The translations under genes and the position numbers were made by a program. The notes beneath the pieces are model-generated. The model saw only the letters and a program-made list of their open reading frames with translations, had not been told where the DNA came from and made no database searches. A DNA stretch of 64,000 bases from Oleiphilus sp. (GTDB lineage Bacteria > Pseudomonadota > Gammaproteobacteria > Pseudomonadales > Oleiphilaceae): NCBI GenBank assembly GCA_006212045.1, contig PZPK01000008.1, positions 1 through 64,000 on the forward strand, in the 5' to 3' direction. Below are positions 58,058 to 64,000 of this stretch, in pieces. Positions within the stretch are counted from its first letter, which is position 1; every line of letters begins with the position of its first letter.

Positions 58058-59926
58058 CTATCGACCACGTAAAAAAAGCTTGTCCAGCTCTTTCAGGGAG
58101 AGGGCCGTCCAGGTTGGACGACCGTGATTACACTGGCCGCTGCGCTCAGTCGCCTCCATGTCACGTAACAGGGCATTCATTTCTGGAATCGTCAACTCCC
58201 GATTGGCACGCACCGAACCATGACAGGCCATCGATGACATCAGCTCATTCGCCCTTGCTTCGACCTGATCGCTCACACCATGCGTAATCAGATCACTCAG
58301 GATATCGCGTACCAATTGATCGACATTGACATGCTGCAGGATCACCGGCACTTCACGCACAACCACACTTTCAGGACCGGTGCGTTCTATTCTCAAACCG
58401 AAACGCTGCAACTGCCCTGCACTCTCTTCTGCGACATTGGCTTCTTTCTGACTCACTGCGAGACTCATCGGCACCAGCAATGGCTGAGTCTGAATACCTC
58501 GACCATAAAAATCCTGCTTCATACGCTCGTATGTGACACGCTCATGTGCGGCATGCATATCGACAACGATCAGGCCCTGACGGTTCTGCGCCAGAATAAA
58601 GATGCCATGTAATTGTGCGACGGCGAACCCCAAGGGGTAATCCGCCATTTCCTGCTCATCAGGCAAAGGTTTGTATACTGGTTGCTCCGCCGAAAAACCG
58701 CCTTCAGCAAGAGCAGACTGCTTGCCACTGTATAGCTCTCCGTAGGCCGAAAGTGTTTCACCCACTTGAACTGCCGAAAGGCGCTCCCGGGCCGGCGCAA
58801 ACGTCATACGCTCCTGGGAGTTTTCTGATGGCATGGTCGCGAATGCCGGCTGGGCCGCATAAGTCGGCTGTTGAACAGCGGCTGAAGCCTGGTCTGAACG
58901 ATCACCCTCAACGTGATGCTCCGGTCGCACGTCCGCCAGCGCCTTGTGCAGGCTACGGAATATGAAATCGTGCACCAATCGGCCATCCCTGAACCGAACC
59001 TCATGCTTGGTTGGGTGCACATTGACATCCACCAATGCCGGATCCAATTCCAAATAGAGCACGAAAGCCGGATGACGACCGTGATACAACACATCCCGAT
59101 AGGCCTGCTTCACGGCATGACTCACAAGACGGTCCCTGATGACGCGCCCATTGACATAAAAATACTGCAAATCCGCCTGACTGCGCGAAAAGGTCGGTAA
59201 AGCCACCCACCCCCACAACTTCAGGCCGGAGGCTTCGACATCAATCTCAACCGCATTCTCCATAAAAGGCTTGCCACACAATGCGGCAATCCGCAGCTCC
59301 TTTTCCTTTGCTGTCGGCGCTGGCCGCAACATATGTACTGGCTTGCCATTGTGATTCAACTCGAAACTGACCTCGAAGCGGCTGAGTGCCTGCCGCTTGA
59401 TCACTTCCTCAAGATGATTGAATTCGGTTTTTTCAGTTCGTAGAAATTTCCGTCTTGCCGGCGTATTGAAAAACAGATCCCGAACTTCCACGCTGGTGCC
59501 TCGATTATGCGCAGCAGGGCTCAAACGGGCTTCCATGTCACGGCCTTCAGTTTCGGCCTGCCACGCCTCTTCCGACTGTTCTGTCTTTGAACTCAGCTTC
59601 AGACGGGAAACGGATGCGATACTGGCCAGCGCCTCGCCCCTAAAGCCGAGCGTGGCAACCGCCTCCAGATCGTCCAGCGAGGCTATCTTGCTGGTCGCAT
59701 GCCGACTGAGCGAAAGAGGCAGGTCTTCCTTGTCCATTCCTTCCCCGTCATCACGCAGTAGAATGCGTTTGACACCACCATTATCCACATGAATCTGGAT
59801 TTTTCGGGCACCGGCATCCAGCGCATTTTCCAGCAATTCCTTGACGACAGAAGCAGGACGCTCCACTACTTCACCAGCGGCGATCTGGTTAGCGAGCCGG
59901 GCGGAAAGTTTATGAATTCGGGCCAT
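58058..59926 (-). CDS. mutL: DNA mismatch repair protein MutL
   Basis: A GHKL ATPase of mismatch repair. N-terminal motifs: [30 protein letters not shown], and [24 protein letters not shown] variable linker (about 340-420) precedes the C-terminal dimerisation domain ([27 protein letters not shown]). The C-terminal CxHGRPT (CNHGRPTW) resembles MutL of other gammaproteobacteria. Length is 622 residues. It lies between miaA and amiB. Confidence 0.97.
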   Translation of the reverse strand: MARIHKLSARLANQIAAGEVVERPASVVKELLENALDAGARKIQIHVDNGGVKRILLRDDGEGMDKEDLPLSLSRHATSKIASLDDLEAVATLGFRGEALASIASVSRLKLSSKTEQSEEAWQAETEGRDMEARLSPAAHNRGTSVEVRDLFFNTPARRKFLRTEKTEFNHLEEVIKRQALSRFEVSFELNHNGKPVHMLRPAPTAKEKELRIAALCGKPFMENAVEIDVEASGLKLWGWVALPTFSRSQADLQYFYVNGRVIRDRLVSHAVKQAYRDVLYHGRHPAFVLYLELDPALVDVNVHPTKHEVRFRDGRLVHDFIFRSLHKALADVRPEHHVEGDRSDQASAAVQQPTYAAQPAFATMPSENSQERMTFAPARERLSAVQVGETLSAYGELYSGKQSALAEGGFSAEQPVYKPLPDEQEMADYPLGFAVAQLHGIFILAQNRQGLIVVDMHAAHERVTYERMKQDFYGRGIQTQPLLVPMSLAVSQKEANVAEESAGQLQRFGLRIERTGPESVVVREVPVILQHVNVDQLVRDILSDLITHGVSDQVEARANELMSSMACHGSVRANRELTIPEMNALLRDMEATERSGQCNHGRPTWTALSLKELDKLFLRGR

Positions 59927-60041
59927 AGAGATAGAGAATTAGTCAGACATCAATAAATGAAAACGAAAATCAATCGCTTTTCTCGTTCCTGACCGGCTAT
60001 TCTCATGCAGGAAAGCCATGTAAGCAAGCCCAAAGACTCAC

Positions 60042-61400
60042 TCAGGAAGCAGGTACACGCAATTTCTGTCCGACGCGCAATTTGTCACTCCGCAGCGCAT
60101 TGGCCGTTTTAAGGGCACCGACCGAAACAGAGGTCTTTTGCGCGATCTGGGACAGCGTATCGCCACGCCTGACGACATAGACATCCTCGCTGCTGCGCTC
60201 AGCACCATGCTTGCGCCAGGACAGATAAGTCCCTGGAGGAGGCGTTTTCTCGAAGTGCTGCATAATGCCTGTCGCAATCGAGCGCGCGATTGCTTTTTGA
60301 TACTTCCGGGTCTTGAGCCGGCGGGACTCTGCCGGATTCGAGATAAAACCGGTTTCGACCAGAATCGATGGGATGTCAGGAGATTTCAGAACCACAAATC
60401 CGGCCTGCTGCACATTGCGCTTATGCAAACGCGATACTTTACCCAGCGACTTAAGCACGTAATCCCCCACCCCAAGGCTGGCCTTCAGACTTGCGGTAGA
60501 GGACAGGTCGAGGAGAACACCTGCCAGCGTATCATCCTTGCCATCCAGACTAACGCTGCCAACCCCTCCAATCAGATCCGCAGCATTCTCCTTTTGAGCC
60601 AGCCAGCGCGCGGCCTCACTACTGGCACCGCGACTGGAAACAGCAAACACCGAGGCGCCATTTGCCTGAGCCTTTCGAAACGCATCCGCATGTACCGACA
60701 CCAAAAGATCCGCATTGTGCTCGCGCGCGATAGAGGTCCGCTTGCGCAATCCAACGTAATAATCACCGGTCCGTGTTAATCGCGCAGAAAACCCTTTTTT
60801 GTCGTTCACAAGCGCCTGCAACTCTTTGGAAATTGCGAGCACAATATCTTTTTCCCGAGCTCGTCCCGGCCCAAGCGCACCAGGGTCTTCACCGCCATGC
60901 CCGGGGTCAATCGTTACGATAATGTCGCGTTTTCCGACCAGCGCAACCGTTTTGGCAGGTGCCGCAGAAGCTTTGTCCGATCGCTCACGGTCGTACAGGT
61001 CCACCACCAGACGGTTACCGTACTGGGCGTTTGGCTTAAGCAGAAAGCTGCGCGGCGTCACTGGTGATTTCAGGTCAAGCACGACCCGCAGGTCCTTGCT
61101 GTTGCGACGCGCACTGCGAATATTCCGAATGGGAGATCCGCTCAGATCCAACTGATCAAAACGCGCTTTGTTCGTGGTGTTGGACAGATCCAGAACAAGA
61201 CGATCCGGAGCCTTGAGTGTCATGACTTTGTGCTCCAGAGCGCCAGACACTTCCAGTACCAGGCGGGAATGATCCGGTGCATTCCAGATACGACTGTTCT
61301 CGATAGTGATCGCAGCATGGCTTGCAACCGCCACCAGCATCGAAAGCAAGCCAAGCAGAATTATTTTGATTCGATGTCTTTGTTTACAGGTCATACGCAT
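60042..61400 (-). CDS. amiB: N-acetylmuramoyl-L-alanine amidase AmiB
   Basis: A periplasmic zinc amidase that splits septal peptidoglycan during daughter-cell separation. Order of domains: signal peptide (about 12-30), AMIN domain (VLEVSGALEHKVMTLKAPDRLVLDLSN), amidase_3 with VTIDPGHGGEDPGALG (zinc histidine and glutamate) and SILVETGFISNP, and a C-terminal LysM (YVVRRGDTLSQIAQKTSVSV). An ATG six bases inside the ORF start is an alternative. It stands between tsaE and mutL. Confidence 0.95.
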   Translation of the reverse strand: MRMTCKQRHRIKIILLGLLSMLVAVASHAAITIENSRIWNAPDHSRLVLEVSGALEHKVMTLKAPDRLVLDLSNTTNKARFDQLDLSGSPIRNIRSARRNSKDLRVVLDLKSPVTPRSFLLKPNAQYGNRLVVDLYDRERSDKASAAPAKTVALVGKRDIIVTIDPGHGGEDPGALGPGRAREKDIVLAISKELQALVNDKKGFSARLTRTGDYYVGLRKRTSIAREHNADLLVSVHADAFRKAQANGASVFAVSSRGASSEAARWLAQKENAADLIGGVGSVSLDGKDDTLAGVLLDLSSTASLKASLGVGDYVLKSLGKVSRLHKRNVQQAGFVVLKSPDIPSILVETGFISNPAESRRLKTRKYQKAIARSIATGIMQHFEKTPPPGTYLSWRKHGAERSSEDVYVVRRGDTLSQIAQKTSVSVGALKTANALRSDKLRVGQKLRVPAS

Positions 61401-61496
61401 TCTATGTGTACCACTTGCCCTGCCAGCGAGCGCAAGGCCGTTGCATTACACAGCAAACCGGTCGACGCTGAATGGTTCTGATATAGCTTTTCATTG

Positions 61497-62021
61497 CTAA
61501 TCCGCCCCCTTGGTGACGTTGAGTCCGGCCTGTGTGCAAGCTTCTGTTAATCGAAGCAAGCGCGCTTTCGCATCGCCACTATCTCCGTTGATCCGCAAGC
61601 TGACATCGCGCGCTTCATCGCAGATATGGAGCGTCACATCGATATCAGGTTCGGGCAGCAAACCCTCACCTTTCTCCGGCCATTCCACCAGACACAAGAC
61701 CGGCTTACTTCCCGGTCGAAGAAAGTCTCTGATTCCCATGTATTCCAGCTCTTCCGGATCACATAATCGATAAATATCAAAATGATAAAAATCACACTGA
61801 TCCAGCGCATAGTGCTCTACCAGCGTGTAGGTTGGGCTTTTTACAGCCCCCTCATAGCCCAGATGCCTCAGCACCCCACGGGACAATGTCGTTTTGCCAG
61901 CGCCAAGGTTTCCGCGCAGATAGACAACGGTTAACGGACGCGGGTCATGCATCAGAAACGCTGCAAAAACAGCCCCGAACCTCAGCGTCTCGCGCTCGTC
62001 TTTCAAACCAATTCGATACAT
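61497..62021 (-). CDS. tsaE: tRNA threonylcarbamoyladenosine biosynthesis ATPase TsaE
   Basis: The ATPase of the TsaB-TsaD-TsaE complex making t6A37 on tRNAs. The Walker A motif is GNLGAGKTTLSRG, and VKSPTYTLVEHYA and FYHFDIYRL follow, as in E. coli YjeE. Length is 174 residues, slightly longer than usual owing to the C-terminal tail. It is the first gene of tsaE-amiB-mutL-miaA and divergent from queG. Confidence 0.95.
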   Translation of the reverse strand: MYRIGLKDERETLRFGAVFAAFLMHDPRPLTVVYLRGNLGAGKTTLSRGVLRHLGYEGAVKSPTYTLVEHYALDQCDFYHFDIYRLCDPEELEYMGIRDFLRPGSKPVLCLVEWPEKGEGLLPEPDIDVTLHICDEARDVSLRINGDSGDAKARLLRLTEACTQAGLNVTKGAD

Positions 62022-62180
62022 TGCCAGCTGAATGCCTGTATTACCCTGCGCTTTGCGCTAGTATGGGAACCATTAATCTCTTGGGATGACCACGCTGCCC
62101 AAGGCTAGAAGATAATTCAAGTAATAAACGTAGCGCCTTGTAAAGCATAGCAAAACGCGCCTGAAAGTACATAACGCCAC

Positions 62181-63266
62181 ATGACGATTACGCAACAATC
62201 CTCTGCCCATGCAGAAGCACAGCTCAAGCGCCTCATTCAACGCGAATCAGAGCGACTCGGGTTTCAGCAAATGGGCGTCGGCACGACCGACCTTGGCCCC
62301 CATATCGCGCACTATCGGGACTGGCTCGAACAGGGCTTTCATGCGGACCTCGACTATATGCAACAGCATGGTGCCAAGCGTTGGATACCGGAACAGCTGA
62401 TACCGGGCACATTGCGGGTGATTTCGCTGCGTATGAATTATGTTTCTGACGGCGCGCAACCGCTTAACATACTGGAGGATAGTCGCAAAGCCTACGTGTC
62501 CCGTTATGCCCTGGGGCGCGACTACCACAAACTGATTCGATCCCGACTAAAGAAACTTATTGGCTTTATTCGTGAACAGGCGGGTCAATACAACCTGAGG
62601 GCCTTCGTTGATAGCGCTCCGGTGCTTGAGCGTGCGCTCGCCCAGCGTTCGGGACTCGGCTGGTTCGGCAAGAACACCATGCTGATCAATCGCGAGGCGG
62701 GCTCCTGGTTTTTTCTCGGGGAAATATACACAGACCTCGAACTACCCACCGACCCGCCCTACCAGCAGGAGCACTGCGGCCGCTGCACCACCTGCCTTGA
62801 AGAATGTCCGACACAAGCCTTTGTCGGACCTTATCTGCTGGATACAGCGCGCTGCATTTCCTACCTGACCATCGAGCATAAAGGCAGCATTCCGCTTGAA
62901 CTCAGGCCGCTCATCGGAAATCGCATTTTTGGGTGTGACGACTGCCAGTTAGTATGCCCCTGGACACGTTTCACGCAAAAAACCAGCGAAAACGATTTCT
63001 CACCAAGACACCAGCTGGATAACAGCACACTGATCGATTTATTCAATTGGGACGAGGAGACCTTTTTAACACGCACCGAAGGCTCACCAATCCGGCGCGC
63101 CGGCTACGAATGCTGGCAACGGAATATTGCTGTCGCAATGGGTAACGCCGACTACGATGCGGCAATCATCGAAGCACTCCGGAAAAAACTGGCATCTACC
63201 TCAGCCATGGTCAATGAACACATAACGTGGGCGCTCGACCAACTTCAGTCAAAATGTGAACATTGA
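62181..63266 (+). CDS. queG: Epoxyqueuosine reductase QueG
   Basis: A cobalamin- and Fe-S-dependent enzyme that makes queuosine from epoxyqueuosine in tRNA. Two 4Fe-4S motifs are visible: CGRCTTCLEECPTQAF and GCDDCQLVCPW. The region RSGLGWFGKNTMLINREAGSWFFLGEI is highly conserved in QueG. Length is 361 residues. It is divergent from tsaE, as in E. coli. Confidence 0.96.
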   Translation: MTITQQSSAHAEAQLKRLIQRESERLGFQQMGVGTTDLGPHIAHYRDWLEQGFHADLDYMQQHGAKRWIPEQLIPGTLRVISLRMNYVSDGAQPLNILEDSRKAYVSRYALGRDYHKLIRSRLKKLIGFIREQAGQYNLRAFVDSAPVLERALAQRSGLGWFGKNTMLINREAGSWFFLGEIYTDLELPTDPPYQQEHCGRCTTCLEECPTQAFVGPYLLDTARCISYLTIEHKGSIPLELRPLIGNRIFGCDDCQLVCPWTRFTQKTSENDFSPRHQLDNSTLIDLFNWDEETFLTRTEGSPIRRAGYECWQRNIAVAMGNADYDAAIIEALRKKLASTSAMVNEHITWALDQLQSKCEH

Positions 63267-63341
63267 AGTACACCGAAAGGGCTGGATACTAACCCGGATA
63301 CGAAAAGACCGGGTCCATCGCGTAATCTTCCTAACAAGCCT

Positions 63342-63998
63342 CTAAAGACGATGCTCCAACAAGTCGTTTAAACGCTCTGCAAGATCATCACCTCTTTCCG
63401 GCTCTCCGTGCCCTGGTATCAGCAAAGCCGGAGGACACTGTTCAAGGTGATCCATCGCCCAGGCCTTAAAAGCCCTGCGGTCAGTCAATATAAACCACTT
63501 GACGACCTGGCTCATTTTCAGGCCCGGCGCGGCCCCGAGCATTTTTTGCAACAATCTGGCCAGTGGCTGATTGGATAGGCGGGCATAATTCAAAAAGCTG
63601 TCACATGTGATCCACACACCTTTGCCACCCAGCTTGCAAAGCCAGACGTCACCGGCCCGATGCCCCGGCGGGAAGTAGAAGCGATAAGCATCAGGCAAAG
63701 CGGGTAGTGAGGACTCAAGCGCCGATATCCCATGGATACCGAGCTTACCCAATCTCCCAATGGCCTGCCTGCTCGCGAACAGACGTGCGTCGGGATAGGC
63801 TTCCAACCAGGACGCAACCCCCATGTAATGGTAATGATTCGGCATCACCAAATTAACGGATGCCGCTTTGTCTGCGAAGCGGGTCTTCCAATCCCTTAAC
63901 AAAGACGCACCCGGACTCAGTAGCGTCCAATTACCATCACCATCGTGCACAGCAACAGAATTTGAAACGAAATTGGGCACAACATACTGCCCCAGCAT
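63342..63998 (-). CDS. Putative DUF4336/MBL-like metallo-hydrolase, possibly cut by the edge
   Basis: A 218-residue frame with MBL-like or DUF4336-like features: NLVMPNHYHYMGVASWLEAYPDARLFAS (metal-motif region), LPDAYRFYFPPGHRAGDVWL, GVWITCDSFLN and LLIPGHGEPE. The usual HxHxDH is NHYHYMG, so the metal set may be non-standard. The ATG at 63998 is two bases from the window end, so the true start could lie outside. Function is unknown. Confidence 0.65.
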   Translation of the reverse strand: MLGQYVVPNFVSNSVAVHDGDGNWTLLSPGASLLRDWKTRFADKAASVNLVMPNHYHYMGVASWLEAYPDARLFASRQAIGRLGKLGIHGISALESSLPALPDAYRFYFPPGHRAGDVWLCKLGGKGVWITCDSFLNYARLSNQPLARLLQKMLGAAPGLKMSQVVKWFILTDRRAFKAWAMDHLEQCPPALLIPGHGEPERGDDLAERLNDLLEHRL

Positions 63999-64000
63999 CA

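Noticed and set aside
63292-63314. ACCCGG/CCGGGT repeat after queG as a terminator
   Set aside because: A 6-bp stem with an 11-nt loop and no T-tract is too weak to call.

Overview
The window reads as a chromosomal segment of a Gram-negative gammaproteobacterium, most likely of the Pseudomonadales/Oceanospirillales type. The support is conserved gene order: miaB-ybeZ-ybeY-ybeX-lnt-leuS-lptE-holA, bioB-F-H-C-D, and tsaE-amiB-mutL-miaA-hfq-hflX ... hflK-hflC-yjeT-hisZ-purA, the last with hisZ next to purA as in pseudomonads. Three paralogous acyl-CoA dehydrogenases and a PsrA-like operator suggest a fatty-acid-degrading lifestyle. I saw no rRNA or tRNA genes, insertion sequences, prophage or CRISPR array. 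Species assignment is not possible from the sequence alone.

Layout. 1-4800: a truncated edge gene, a zinc-ribbon membrane protein, a transglutaminase-like protein, a GFA-type protein, then on the minus strand a DUF1820 protein, a MAPEG protein, TrmH and a MATE pump. 5134-15857: tRNA modification (miaB), the ybeZYX-lnt cluster, leuS, lptE, holA and an M48 lipoprotein protease. 15940-19714: two tandem acyl-CoA dehydrogenases, the upstream one with a clear promoter and a palindrome at its start site. 20088-21067: a SprA/CJM1_0395-type putative metalloprotease and a small flagellar-like protein. 21290-25829: the biotin operon, divergent from comF, with a BirA-like operator overlapping the start of comF. 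26759-33426: an SDR and FAD oxidoreductase pair, dinB, two divergent phosphoribosyltransferase paralogues, an FRG-domain protein with a small lipoprotein, and srkA. 33458-35568: a small membrane protein and cmoA-cmoB (tRNA wobble uridine modification). 35729-38869: a chemoreceptor gene broken by an in-frame stop, then an unusual sigma-70-family factor whose Shine-Dalgarno sequence lies in a perfect 10-bp stem. 38904-42135: an exported glutathione-peroxidase-like protein, folX-folE-folM (tetrahydromonapterin) and an SDR. 42262-44031: a third acyl-CoA dehydrogenase. 44104-49162: purA, hisZ, yjeT, hflC and hflK. 49399-54938: a five-gene accessory block (epimerase, SDR, metallo-beta-lactamase fold, TetR, VWA lipoprotein) that separates hflK from hflX. 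55097-62021: hflX, hfq, miaA, mutL, amiB and tsaE. 62181-63998: queG and a metallo-hydrolase-like gene at the right edge.

The most interesting signals are regulatory: (1) the SD-occluding stem ahead of the divergent sigma factor; (2) the BirA-like operator and promoter inside the first codons of comF; (3) the perfect TCAAAC-N4-GTTTGA palindrome directly downstream of the -10 of an acyl-CoA dehydrogenase. The interrupted chemoreceptor and the accessory block in the hfq-hflX-hflKC superoperon come next. I found no clear multi-gene system that I can call entirely new; the sigma factor with its leader is the best candidate for undescribed regulation.
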